64,000 nucleotides of DNA from Amoebidium appalachense (GCA_963693365.1 CAVNZM010000008.1:7936001-8000000), one strand, 5' to 3'; positions 46,188-56,269 are shown, counted from the stretch's first letter. Translations and numbers: made by a program. Notes: generated from the sequence alone by a model not told the origin.

Positions 46188-46359
46188 CTGCTCTTGGCCG
46201 CACTTTGAGTGGGTAGCAGTGTTCCGTGCCGTCTGGTGTCCGGCCCGAAACCCACAACTCAACAGAGCTTCTCGGAACGCTGTCGGCAGATCGCCATTCG
46301 GTTAGGTAGAAGTGGTTAAAAAGCGCGCACAGTACTCGGAAGCCCGCTGGAAAAGCCAT
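46188..46359 (-). CDS. Probable first exon of an unidentified gene
   Basis: ATG 46359 (or 46383 in the same frame): MAFPAGFRVLCALFNHFYL then SVELWVSGRTPDGTEHCYPL; donor GAGCAG/GTGTGT, phase 1. The pattern of a hydrophobic beta strand, a spacer, then VxxWVxGxTPxGxxxC recalls the N-terminus of Rev3-type family B DNA polymerases (VPVIRVFGxTPxGQKTC). This is a weak resemblance by eye. Sequence to the left is intron-like. Could equally be an unrelated protein. Confidence 0.4.
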
Positions 46360-48300
46360 GTTTAACCTTCGAGCAACTCTCAAAAGGGTGACGTGGTGTA
46401 GGGCCAGTAGTGGTTGGTTGTGATAAGTACAAGGTGCCTCTTTACGATTCTGCCTGACAACGAGAATTCAGGCTCAGCTGGTGTGGCAAGAATAACAAAA
46501 GTTTACTTTGAGGCTGGATCTTCTAAGATCTAAGTTTCCACAGCAGTGGGCTTGCAAAGCTCGAGATCAGAATGTCGTCGCCGTACCGTTCCGTGGATAC
46601 CTTCTCTGCTTCCTTTGTAACTTCTCGTTCAGATCTGGACAAACGGACAAACACCCAGTCCTACCTAGCACATCAGGATGTGAAGTGTAACTCAGAATTT
46701 CGTAAAGCGTCAAAACCTATTCAACATTCAGTGACAAGATATCGTTGACAAAAAAAATGTGTCGAAACTGGCTTGCTGGAAAACCGCCATCGCTTTTTAT
46801 AGCCGACGCATGGCACGACTGAATCATGACCGGTGTGCGGCGGAAGGGAGTAAAAGCGCGCGAATCTGCGTAGTGCTCAAAACTTTATAACCCTAATATA
46901 AAGAGCGCATATTTAAAATTTTATAGAAAAAATTAGTATTGGCGTAAATTTTATTGCTTTTTTGTTCTTATACAAGCAAAAACGGAGTATTTCCTGACTC
47001 ATATTCGAGGCTGCGTTGTTGTCTGCTGTCAGCCTCACAGTCACCACGCACGCCTGCGCATCGTGCAGGTTCTGAAAGATTTGCCACCCTCAGGCGTGCA
47101 AGTCGAACGCGTAGCCAATCAGGCAGAGGCGCAGATTGGCGCAGCGCCGCGCAGCCCGGCGCGACCGCGTGCATATGCACATGCAGCTCGAACGGTCATG
47201 ATCATCTGACGTTTTCTATCTGGTATGTTTTGTTTTGCCAGTGAGTAATCAGCATCAGTATTTACCAAATAGTCCTCTCGCTTTGGTTAGTACATAGTAC
47301 TCGTAATATCATACCATTTCACAACTCGAACCATGCATACGAGTATATGTTCTACAGTAAAATGATCCCCCGAAACTTTGGTTTTGGGGCGTATCGTATC
47401 CCAATGACCCTTTTGTTTTTTATCGTTTTGATATTACACGTACCATAAACTAATGACTCTATCATAGAACCTCAGCAAACTAGAATCTTTTACATTGTAT
47501 GAGTTTTGTAGGGCGATTTCGAATTGGGATGGCCAGTGGAATTCCGAGGCCCTAGACTTCAAATTTCTTTTCTGTGTGTCCTGCCACAACTAGGCCACCT
47601 TATCAGAGAGCTAGATGCAGTTTCTCCGGGTTATCTAGGGGCCGGGCCCGTTGGGATTGTTTTTTAGCTCAGATTTGGTCTGCATCACGGCCATCTAGAA
47701 ACACCCTAGATGGCCGTGGTCTGCATTGCTCTTTTAGAGGCTGACTTGCTTGCTGTGCCTCGGTAGGTTTTGAGGGGGGCCTGTTGGGAAGGAGCAGTAA
47801 TGATGTCTTCTTGCGTCCGGGAATGTGGTCTGTCGGAGTCAACATCGATCGATGCATATTTATATAACTAGTTGGAGCAAACTAGTTTCACGCATACACG
47901 TACACTTAAGGTTTTGCCCGCTGGTGTCCTTTGTCACTTGTCGCTTTATTTTTATTTCGTAGCCTTGGCTTTTTCAGTTATATTGGTGGTTATGTAGTCT
48001 GTGACAGGCTGCTCGTTGCCCTCATTATAACGGATCAATAAACCCGAGTCAAAAGAAAAAAAAAATTCTTTGGATGCGATGGAGGTTCTATGGGGGGACT
48101 CATCAAGAAGCCAGGCGGCCCAGGCCACATGCATCATGTTTTGGAGGACCAAGATTAGATGTCCATAAGCCAATCGGAATTGACGATGGGATAAAATTTG
48201 CTTCATTCTGATTGGTTGTCACACCACGGGGTTTCCCGATTGTTCTTCGAATGACATTTTCTATCACTATCAGACAGTTCTCCAATATTAGAACAGAAAA
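46360..48300. other. Gene-free boundary zone
   Basis: Ordinary composition without long G/C runs. A GC-rich patch spans 47.03-47.2 kb, and a second palindromic insertion lies at 47678. Several open frames exist but none has recognisable protein character. Confidence 0.5.
47678..47726. mobile_element. Second copy of the palindromic insertion, 33 bp, with 8-9 bp duplication
   Basis: CACGGCCATCTAG and its complement (13-bp arms, 47686-47698 and 47706-47718) around a 7-nt loop that keeps AAACAC of the first copy. Flanked by GTCTGCAT on both sides, 9 bp if the terminal G is counted. It looks like the first copy after loss of part of one arm. Confidence 0.75.
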
Positions 48301-48310
48301 CGGTCTCTAC

Positions 48311-48413
48311 CCAGATGGCCAGATGGCCAGGTCAAATTCAGTGTGTGAAAAAAGTGGATAAAACGGGATAAAACGGGAGCCAAAACGATCTGGCCATCTG
48401 GCCATGTGGCCAT
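48311..48413. repeat. Inverted repeat of GGCCAGAT/ATCTGGCC units
   Basis: Left arm CAGATGGCCAGATGGCCAG (48311-48329) pairs imperfectly with ATCTGGCCATCTGGCCATG (about 48389-48407), separated by about 60 bp that includes a direct repeat of GGATAAAACGG. Confidence 0.6.
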
Positions 48414-48436
48414 GGAATCTCTATATCTAAAAATAG

Positions 48437-48800
48437 CTGCCACTGCGCCGGGGCGTGGTTCCGGGAGGCAGGGGGACAGGGGGCAGGGGAGGCACGTGAG
48501 CACTCACTGGCACTGCGCCGGGGCGTGGTTCCGGGAGGCAGGGGAGGCACGTGAGCACTCACTGGCACTGCGCCGGGGCGTGGTTCCGGGAGGCAGGGGA
48601 GGCACGTGAGCACTCACTGGCACTGCGCCGGGGCCTGGTTCCGGGAGGCAGGGGCAGGGGGGCAGGGGAGCAGGGGAGCAGGGGAGACTGGGGAGCCACT
48701 CACGGCGTGGATAAATGTTGTGTATGCATATGGCCATGGTCACGTGTACTAAGAGACTCCACTGGGGGCGTGGTTCCGGGAGGCAGGGGGGGGGGGGGGG
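48437..48800. repeat. GC-rich 55-bp tandem repeat, four to five units
   Basis: CACTGCGCCGGGGC starts at 48441, 48511, 48566 and 48621 (spacing 70, 55, 55), with a decayed fifth unit near 48762. Each unit carries GGTTCCGGGAGGCAGG and GGCACGTGAGCACTCACTG (contains an E-box CACGTG). Confidence 0.85.
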
Positions 48801-48877
48801 GGGAGGGGGGGGGCAGGGGGGGCACACGTGCAGGAGGCAGGGGGGGGGGGGATAAATGTTGTGTGTGCATATGTATG

Positions 48878-49789
48878 TTGGTGCCAAGAGGCAGCGCCCT
48901 ACACGTGTGGTGTCTAAACAGCCTATAGGCATGCTCCGTGTGCAGGCACCAATTTCTACCCTCTTCTGGTTGGTGCCAAGAGGCAGCGCCCTACACGTGT
49001 GGTGTCTAAACAGCCTATAGGCATGCTCCGTGTGCAGGCACCAATTTCTACCCTCTTCTGGTTGGTGCCAAGAGGCAGCGCCCTACACGTGTGGTGTCTA
49101 AACAGCCTATAGGCATGCTCCGTGTGCAGGCACCAATTTCTACCCTCTTCTGGTTGGTGCCAAGAGGCAGCGCCCTACACGTGTGGTGTCTAAACAGCCT
49201 ATAGGCATGCTCTGTGTGCAGGCACCAATTTCTACCCTCTTCTGGTTGGTGCCAAGAGGCAGCGCCCTACACGTGTGGTGTCTAAACAGCCTATAGGCAT
49301 GCTCCGTGTGCAGGCACCAATTTCTACCCTCTTCTGGTTGGTGCCAAGAGGCAGCGCCCTACACGTGTGGTGTCTAAACAGCCTATAGGCATGCTCTGTG
49401 TGCAGGCACCAATTTCTACCCTCTTCTGGTTGGTGCCAAGAGGCAGCGCCCTACACGTGTGGTGTCTAAACAGCCTATAGGCAGGCATGCTCCGTGTGCA
49501 GGCACCAATTTCTACCCTCTTCTGGTTGGTGCCAAGAGGCAGCGCCCTACACGTGTGGTGTCTAAACAGCCTATAGGCATGCTCCGTGTGCAGGCACCAA
49601 TTTCTACCCTCTTCTGGTTGGTGCCAAGAGGCAGCGCCCTACACGTGTGGTGTCTAAACAGCCTATAGGCATGCTCCGTGTGCAGGCACCAATTTCTACC
49701 CTCTTCTGGTTGGTGCCAAGAGGCAGCGCCCTACACGTGTGGTGTCTAAACAGCCTATAGGCATGCTCCGTGTGCAGGCACCAATTTGT
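48878..49789. repeat. 92-bp tandem repeat, nine full and one partial copy
   Basis: Units start at 48878, 48970, 49062, 49154, 49246, 49338, 49430, 49526, 49618 and 49710. The seventh is 96 bp because GGCA is duplicated. Copies are almost identical (single C/T differences). Each opens TTGGTGCC and has GGCACCAA about 70 bp later, so each can fold as a stem; the remaining 17 bp (TTTCTACCCTCTTCTGG) is spacer. The length is not a multiple of three, so it is not coding. Confidence 0.95.
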
Positions 49790-49977
49790 TGTGCCTTCCT
49801 TTTTTGGTTAGATCTATACCCGGCCAATGGTTAGCAGCCACGGGTTTGCTTTCATCAAGCTTAGACGTGATACTTTGCCAATCATCAAGGCTGTTTGAGT
49901 GACAATGACCGTTGATTGGACAGATCTATCCCATTGAACCTTGGCACCATTGCTGTAAGCTGCTTTGTACCGTGGCA

Positions 49978-49985
49978 TATAAAAG
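49978..49985 (+). promoter_or_regulatory. TATA box of the 50081 gene
   Basis: TATAAAAG in GGCATATAAAAGCAGC, 96 bp before ATG 50081. CCAAT/ATTGG boxes lie upstream near 49822, 49880 and 49914. Confidence 0.7.
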
Positions 49986-50080
49986 CAGCACACACGGTCA
50001 CATTCACTCAATTCAACACTGACACTCAATAGTAAAAGGCGACACACAACAAACTTGTTTTTCAAACACTCACACGAAAC

Positions 50081-51213
50081 ATGGATTCTTGGAAAGAGGA
50101 GCTTCAACAGCTGCAGAAGCGCGTTGATTTTCTGTACACGGACCATTCGTCCCGCTTAACGGCCCTGCACACCGACCTCATCAGCCTCCGCAGTCAAGTG
50201 ACCAATGAGAATGCTGCACGTACGCCCCGACCCCTCTGATGTAGAGGCACGACTGAGGGCAGCCGAAGACCAGATCAAGACCCTGCAGGCCGAGCTTGCC
50301 AGCCTGCAACGGGCAGTAGCACCCCGCCGGGATGGCCAGGTGGCCTATGAAAACTACATTTTCAGTGGCCCTCGCAAGACTACCCCTGTCGCCATGACCA
50401 CCACTCTGACTGCCCCCCCCCCCTGCCGGCAAGACCACCACTGTGACTGCCCCCCCCCCTGCCACCAAGACCGCCCCTGTGACTGCCCCCACCCCTGCCA
50501 CCAAGACCGCCCCTGTGACTGCCCCCACCCCTGCCGCAAAGACCGCCCCTGTGACTGCCCCCACCCCTGCCGCAAAGACCGCCCCTGCCAAGGCCACCCC
50601 TACCACCAAGACCACTCCTGCCAAGACCACCCCTGCCACCAAGACCACTCCTGCCAAGACCACCCCTGCCGCTAAGACCACTCCTGCCAAGACCACCCCT
50701 GCCGCTAAGCCCAGGCCCCAGCACACCAAGACACCTGAGACTTCGATGGACCTCGATGCACAGCTAACTAGTGTGAGGGGGGAGCTCCAGAATGCTCGAG
50801 AGCGTGTCAAAGAGGCAAAGGCGGCTGAAGATGAAATAGCGGAGGGCCTGGCCCTTGCTGCTGTGTGTGCAGCCCAAAACACCATAAAAAGCATCCGAAG
50901 GAGGATTCTGCGACGGGAGAAGAACTTGAAGGCATACACAGGTGGTAATGAGTCTGTCTCCTCACCTGCCTCACCCGCCAAACGCGTCCATGATCAATGT
51001 GATTGGGACTCAGATGAAGCATTCAACCCCAAGCGGCTCAAACGACGGGCAAATCAGGTACTCGATGATATGACAGATGACGAATCTGCGTCTGATTGTG
51101 AGTCGGTCTTGTATGACCGCAAACCTGAACCCAAACATAAACAAACTGAAGAAATTCCCCTCATTGATCTTGACGAGGAAGAGTTTGACCAGTATGAGCA
51201 TGAGATGGACTGA
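50081..51213 (+). CDS. Coiled-coil / Lys-Thr-Pro-Ala-repeat protein, frameshifted
   Basis: Three overlapping frames look like one protein. The first, 50081-50239, is a coiled coil starting MDSWKEELQQLQKR. The second, about 50205-50415, continues the heptads (AEDQIKTLQAELASLQ). The third, about 50425-51213, holds a 12-residue repeat (TAPTPATKTAPV) changing to TKTTPAKTTPA, then a helical segment, a basic patch (PKRLKRRANQ) and an acidic C-terminus EEEFDQYEHEMD. The second break sits at a C11 run (50413-50423); later copies of the same 36-bp repeat have ten bases there, so one extra C explains it. The first break is unexplained. Composition suggests a nuclear DNA- or chromatin-binding protein (inference). 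Either a decayed gene or sequencing error in C-runs. Confidence 0.6.
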
Positions 51214-51600
51214 TTTGATTGGTCGACTAAGTGGCATTCTCTTTTGATTTGTATTTGAATTGATCGGTCTTGATTTAATTTGTTTCTTTTCTCTTTTAGT
51301 TTGTATTTGAATATACTCGGTCCAAATTGATTTGTTCTTTGTAATCTGACTAGACTATCATGTACGTACTTACTCTTTTTCTATACAATCACATGTGTTC
51401 ATATTAAAGGATTCTGTGTACGTGGACCACGGAAACATACACCATTTTTTGCAGTGCTTCATGCTATAAAATAACCATGAGAGACACAAACAAATACATT
51501 AAGTGTGTACACGTCTACCCATAGGCCCAAGTGTTGACATGTCTGCCCACAGTTCCCTAAGGCTTAAAGCACACATCTGCCTGTATGCCATAAACTTTAC
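51214..51600. other. 3' flank of the 50081 gene
   Basis: T-rich with a twice-repeated TTTGTATTTGAAT motif and ATTAAAGG near 51403; no gene seen. Confidence 0.5.
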
Positions 51601-51604
51601 TTTC

Positions 51605-52900
51605 ACCACAAGGCACCCACCTAAGTACACGTCTGCACAGCCCCACCCTAAGTACACGTCTGCACCACCCTAAGTACACGTCTGCACCACCCTAAGTACA
51701 CGTCTGCACCACCCTAAGTACACGTCTGCACCACCCTAAGTACACGTCTGCACCACCCCAAGTACACGTCTGCACCACCCTAAGTACAATATGCACAGCC
51801 CCACCCCAAGTACACGTCTGCACCACCCTAAGTACACGTCTGCACCACCCTAAGTACACTCTGCACAGCCCTAAGTACACGTCTGCACCACCCTAAGTAC
51901 ACTCTGCACCACCCTAAGTACACGTCTGCACCACCCTAAGTACACTCTGCACCACCCTAAGTACACTCTGCACAGCCCTAAGTACACGTCTGCACCACCC
52001 TAAGTACACGTCTGCACCACCCTAAGTACACTCTGCACCACCCTAAGTACAATATGCACAGCCCCACCCCAAGTACACGTCTGCACCACCCTAAGTACAC
52101 GTCTGCACCACCCTAAGTACACGTCTGCACCACCCTAAGTACAATATGCACAGCCCCACCCCAAGTACACGTCTGCACCACCCTAAGTACACGTCTGCAC
52201 CACCCTAAGTACACTCTGCACAGCCCTATTAGTAAGTACACGTCTGCACCACCCTAAGTACACTCTGCACCACCCTAAGTACACGTCTGCACCACCCTAA
52301 GTACACTCTGCACCACCCTAAGTACACTCTGCACAGCCCTAAGTACACGTCTGCACCACCCTAAGTACAATATGCACAGCCCCACCCCAAGTACACGTCT
52401 GCACCACCCTAAGTACACGTCTGCACCACCCTAAGTACACGTCTGCACCACCCTAAGTACAATATGCACAGCCCCACCCCAAGTACACGTCTGCACCACC
52501 CTAAGTACACGTCTGCACCACCCTAAGTACACTCTGCACAGCCCTAAGTACACGTCTGCACCACCCTAAGTACACTCTGCACCACCCTAAGTACACGTCT
52601 GCACCACCCTAAGTACACTCTGCACCACCCTAAGTACACTCTGCACCACCCTAAGTACACGTCTGCACCACCCTAAGTACACGTCTGCACCACCCTAAGT
52701 ACACGTCTGCACCACCCTAAGTACAATATGCACAGCCCCACCCCAAGTACACGTCTGCACCACCCTAAGTACAATATGCACAGCCCCACCCCAAGTACAC
52801 GTCTGCACCACCCTAAGTACACCGGCACCACCCTAAGTACAGGCACCACCCTAAGTACAGGCACCACCCTAAGTACACGTTGCACAGCCCCACCTAAGTA
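51605..52900. repeat. About 1.3-kb array of 17-28 bp units
   Basis: Built from three variants of one core: CTAAGTACACGTCTGCACCAC, CTAAGTACACTCTGCACCAC, and CTAAGTACAATATGCACAG followed by CCCCACC. The variants recur in the same order with a period of roughly 320 bp (compare blocks from 52047 and 52369), so there is a higher-order repeat. Unit lengths vary and no coding frame is kept. Confidence 0.92.
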
Positions 52901-53124
52901 GACATCGAAGGCTCAGCCTGACAGCGTGGCTGCATTTCAAAAATACACACACTAGAATAGCCTGAGGCTTAGCCTACTCATAGCGGCCCCTTTTTTCACC
53001 GTGTCCAGGCCAGTTGATATCTTCGTCTAGCTCGGCCCCGTTGTTCCTTTTTCCCTCTTGGACTCGGAAGACGAATACTCCTCAGAAGACGACTCCTCCT
53101 CATGTTCTGACCGCCGTCCCCGTG
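52901..53124. other. Spacer between the tandem array and the 53125 gene
   Basis: An open stretch in plus frame reads Ser/Glu-rich (LDSEDEYSSEDDSSSC), but no start is evident; nothing else seen. Confidence 0.4.
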
Positions 53125-53616
53125 TCAAGGTCTTGTACCAAGGGCTAACGCGGCCCGAGACACAGGCACTCCTGGAGGAAGGTAATCCACCTCCGACCCA
53201 GAGCTACTGACTTCCTCTCGTGTCCTCTTCTGCTGTCTTCGTGGTTTCTTCCGTGTCTTGGACCCCTGTGTGATGTGCAAACGTGAGCGCTGCAGGGGCT
53301 GGGGGGCCAAGTCCACGGGATAGGAGCTGCCATGCTCGCCAGCACGAAGTGCAGGTGCCGCTGCCAGGACAGGGGGTGCCACGGTTGCTGCTGGGGGTGC
53401 CACGGTCAGCGCTGGGGGTGCCACGGTTGCTGCTGGGGGTGCCACGGTTGCTGCTGTAGTGGTGCGCGAAGCCATGCGGGTGTGCCTAGCAAGGGCGCGC
53501 GCGAAACGGGCCTGGGTGTCCCGCAGGGCCTTTGCATCCTCCTCCAAAGTCTTGAGTCTTGTCTCTATTTTTTCAGCGCGCCTTTCTAGATCTTTGATAT
53601 CATCTTTAGAACTCAT
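53125..53616 (-). CDS. Small coiled-coil protein with Ala-Pro repeat and basic tail (163 aa)
   Basis: ATG 53616. Residues 1-45 form a charged coiled coil (MSSKDDIKDLERRAEKIETR). Residues 52-85 carry four ATVAPPA-type repeats. A bipartite basic stretch (SKTRKKPRRQQKRTREE, about 119-135) looks like a nuclear localisation signal and is followed by an acidic/Ser patch. The layout of coil, Ala/Pro repeat, basic and acidic parts parallels the 50081 product without obvious sequence identity. TATA box at 53701-53708. No family recognised. Confidence 0.65.
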   Translation of the reverse strand: MSSKDDIKDLERRAEKIETRLKTLEEDAKALRDTQARFARALARHTRMASRTTTAATVAPPAATVAPPALTVAPPAATVAPPVLAAAPALRAGEHGSSYPVDLAPQPLQRSRLHITQGSKTRKKPRRQQKRTREEVSSSGSEVDYLPPGVPVSRAALALGTRP

Positions 53617-53700
53617 TTTCGTGACAGTTGGATGTACGTTGTGTGCCCAGGGAGAAGCTAGCTAACATGGAAAAGGTGTGTGGATTGAAGAGAGTATGGG

Positions 53701-53708
53701 CTTTTATA
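53701..53708 (-). promoter_or_regulatory. TATA box of the 53125 gene, with ATTGG cluster upstream
   Basis: TATAAAAG in GGCATATAAAAGCCC (minus strand), about 85 bp before ATG 53616. Five ATTGG boxes (written on the plus strand) follow between 53750 and 53950. Confidence 0.7.
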
Positions 53709-54509
53709 TGCCGTACCCGGCTTTGGCATCACATGGGTTATTGCATTAGATTGGTTGGATATACCCAGCCGCGACGCTTGATTGGATCTAGAGATCGCGT
53801 GAACATCTGATTGGTTAATTGTCATCTTGGCATCTTGGTGTATCCGATAAGTTGGGGCTCAACCAAATCTGCTGACTGATTGATGCATTCTGATTGGATC
53901 TTAAACAAGAGCATGTTTTGACTTGAGAATTGTCATTTTGACAGATTGGATTGTAATCCGATCTTTGCAAGGCCGTCAGTGTTTGAACACAATGTATTTT
54001 GATGTAGCAACTCCTAAAAAACACGAATATGCTTCCCAACAATTACGAGCATTATTCTGTCTATCAGGGATACAAAAATTGGTCAGGAAAAGTACACAAT
54101 CACATGGTGCTGACAGCTTGAGCACGATGTCAACTGATAGCGAATCGGTGCACTGCCTGCTGGGAACAACATGTCACTTTTGAGCAGCACTTAGGAAACT
54201 CGCGCTCACGTGGATCCAATACTTATACACCAACCAGAAGTGTGCTGCACGAAAAAGGGGTCCGAGCTGGATACAAATGGCGTTGGTGTGTGCGTGTGTG
54301 TGTTTTATTTTGCATTGTGTAAGGAGCGCTTTTTTTTGTTCACACTGGTTTACTTCGTGTAAATAATCAGTGGCGAGTTTTTTTAGTTCACGGTGTGTTT
54401 GCGCATCATAGGATTTTGCTTTATTTTGCACTGTGTAAGAGGAACCTTTTATTTTGGGTCATACTTGAAAAACTAAACACCTCCTGCCCAACCGGCTGCA
54501 AACGACACA
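53709..54509. other. Intergenic between two coiled-coil genes
   Basis: Upstream part is the ATTGG-rich promoter. A weak 86-codon frame (53923-54183) has no recognisable features. A TTTATTTTGCA(C/T)TGTGTAAG(A/G) motif occurs twice, near 54303 and 54421. Confidence 0.5.
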
Positions 54510-54884
54510 ATGGATGAAACAGTCACACAGCGCCAAGATGCACACACCGAGCAGCTGCAAGAGACCAACAAGATGCTGAAGGAGGCCAACGAGGGGCTGC
54601 ACGGGCTGATCCAGCAGCTGAGGGAGTTGAACAACGACATGGACAAGGACAACGACTCGCTGCGCACAATGAACAAGAACCAGCGGGAGGTGATCAAGGG
54701 CCTGCAAGAGGAGCGCAACAAGGTGTGCGAAGAGAACAAGAATTTGGTGGTGGAGAACCAAGAGCTGCAGCTGGAAAACGACAAGCTGAAGAAGCAAAAG
54801 GACTTTCTACGGGCCTGTCTCATACGGCTGGGCCAGTCCGCTAAGACTCCGGATCAATCCGTTTCATCCGATCATGAGGGATAA
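54510..54884 (+). CDS. Coiled-coil protein (124 aa)
   Basis: ATG 54510 to TAA 54884. Almost entirely one heptad-repeat coiled coil (about residues 8-105: LQETNKMLKEANEGLHGLIQ, EENKNLVVENQELQLENDKL) with an acidic/Ser C-terminal tail SVSSDHEG. No basic region precedes the coil, so it is not a classical bZIP; more likely a dimerising partner. Unlike its neighbours it has no clear TATA box. No family assignment. Confidence 0.65.
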   Translation: MDETVTQRQDAHTEQLQETNKMLKEANEGLHGLIQQLRELNNDMDKDNDSLRTMNKNQREVIKGLQEERNKVCEENKNLVVENQELQLENDKLKKQKDFLRACLIRLGQSAKTPDQSVSSDHEG

Positions 54885-55328
54885 CACGTGCGAGTGATTT
54901 CATTCTGTTACTTAGTATGTATATACAGACAAGACAAGGAATTGTATGCACACGGTAGTTCGGAAATGGGTTGGAAATTCTTATCATATTTGGTCGAGTA
55001 ACATCTAGTGTGGGACACTTGTCTGTGTTACTCAGAATCAGTACCTTGAGTAAGATAATTATTGTTACTCAGTGCAACAAGTTTCAGGTGACGTGTATCT
55101 GCTTATACATATTAAATATATCCTGGGTGTAGGGCTGGCTCCCTAATGGACACTCCAAACCCACATATTTGTAACAATATTATCGACCATAATCCCAACG
55201 CACACCAGACATGTGCTCCGATGACTCCCTGGCTGTGGGCCTCCTTATATTCACATGCTGCGCCATCCAGGGCACAGTTGCACCTTCACCGGCAGTCGCA
55301 CACACACACGCACTGCGCGATACCTGCA
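54885..55328. other. Intergenic, nothing recognised
   Basis: AT-moderate sequence lying between the 54510 gene (ending from the left) and the convergent minus-strand gene ending at 55329. No repeats of note. Confidence 0.5.
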
Positions 55329-55847
55329 TTATTCTCTACACTGCCGCCTATTTTTCTGTACTGATTCATATAACTGCAGCGACAGAATGTCGCAGCCCGT
55401 GTCGTACCACAGAAGATCCTTCAGAAGGTCAATTCGCACAAGGGTAGTTCGCTGGCTCAAAGCCTTCAAAGGGACAGCTCGTCCCTCGCCCATGCCCTCC
55501 TCCTCCGTCGGATCCCTCGGTGGCAGCAGCGACAGCGTGGTGTCCCAGCGCTCCCAGGTCAGCCGAAACGACTTGCCCCAATCCAGGTCGATGGTCACCG
55601 CATCCCCGGCCCCCTCCAGTGGACACGTCGAAAACACGAGGTGGTTGAGTCCAGACCTGTTCGACGCTTCTACCGACTGCAGCGGCAGCATCGTGTCCGA
55701 CAGCATCGTGTCGCCCTTCCCGAGTCGTGCGTGGAGCTGCAGCGGCCGGCTCGCCACCCTCCCGGCGCCGTTCGAGTCGAACGTCATGCTAGACACAAGC
55801 AGCGACAGCCGATTGACAAATAGCTTCAGGTCCTGCTCAAAAGCCAT
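55329..55847 (-). CDS. Unknown 172-aa protein
   Basis: ATG 55847 (MAFEQDLKLFVNRLSLLVSS) to a stop at 55329. Chosen over longer frames on the plus strand because it has regular hydrophobic spacing (FRLTWERWDTTLSLLPP, LKALSQRTTLVRIDLLKDLL) and a TATA box (TATAAAAA, 55899-55906) about 55 bp upstream on its strand. No family recognised. Confidence 0.6.
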   Translation of the reverse strand: MAFEQDLKLFVNRLSLLVSSMTFDSNGAGRVASRPLQLHARLGKGDTMLSDTMLPLQSVEASNRSGLNHLVFSTCPLEGAGDAVTIDLDWGKSFRLTWERWDTTLSLLPPRDPTEEEGMGEGRAVPLKALSQRTTLVRIDLLKDLLWYDTGCDILSLQLYESVQKNRRQCRE

Positions 55848-56223
55848 GTTCAATTCTGGTGCAGATGCAGACTGGCAGCTCCCCGCGTCCAACACGGCTT
55901 TTTATACCCTTCCCAACTTGCGTCTGCGTCGGCGCACACTCATTCGCAAGGTGCCAGTTCTCGAGGCGCTGCATGACCACGAGTGCGCGCTTGCATGTTT
56001 CGGTGTGTGTGTGCGCGGGCCCGACACGGTGTGTGAGGTGCTGAGCGTGCGCTGTTGCACAAGCATGTGGACCGCAGGTGTGCGACCGGGAGACATTGTG
56101 GTGGCGTGCGAGATCAAGCGCGCAGAATCAGGGTGGCGCAAGGTGTCCCTCGAGCTCGAGGAGGGTGCATGGACCAGCAACCTGTGCGCGGCAGGGTGCA
56201 AGCGGAGAAAGTGGTTTCACTAG
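55846..56223 (+). CDS. Possible 125-aa protein, divergent from the 55329 gene
   Basis: The C-terminal 100 residues look protein-like (RRTLIRKVPVLEALHDHE, TAGVRPGDIVVACEIK, the last faintly like a PDZ carboxylate-loop strand). The only ATG in a sensible place (55846) overlaps the start of the opposing gene, and no TATA box precedes it. May be a fragment or non-coding. Confidence 0.35.
   Translation: MFNSGADADWQLPASNTAFYTLPNLRLRRRTLIRKVPVLEALHDHECALACFGVCVRGPDTVCEVLSVRCCTSMWTAGVRPGDIVVACEIKRAESGWRKVSLELEEGAWTSNLCAAGCKRRKWFH
55899..55906 (-). promoter_or_regulatory. TATA box of the 55329 gene
   Basis: GGGTATAAAAAGCCG on the minus strand, 52-59 bp before ATG 55847. Confidence 0.65.
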
Positions 56224-56269
56224 GGAGGGGTTGTGCAGGGCAAGCGCCCAAAATTTTGGGGTAGAGGTC

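Noticed and set aside
50205-50250. A 25-nt GT-AG segment that would join the first two frames of the 50081 gene
   Set aside because: Same reasoning; a one-base indel in the C-rich stretch is a simpler explanation.
48878-52900. CRISPR array
   Set aside because: The repeats are contiguous tandem units without unique spacers, in a eukaryotic context.
55388-56223. Long plus-strand frame over 55.39-56.22 kb
   Set aside because: Its first half is Ser-rich and antisense to a better-looking gene with its own TATA box; only the part from 55846 was kept, at low confidence.
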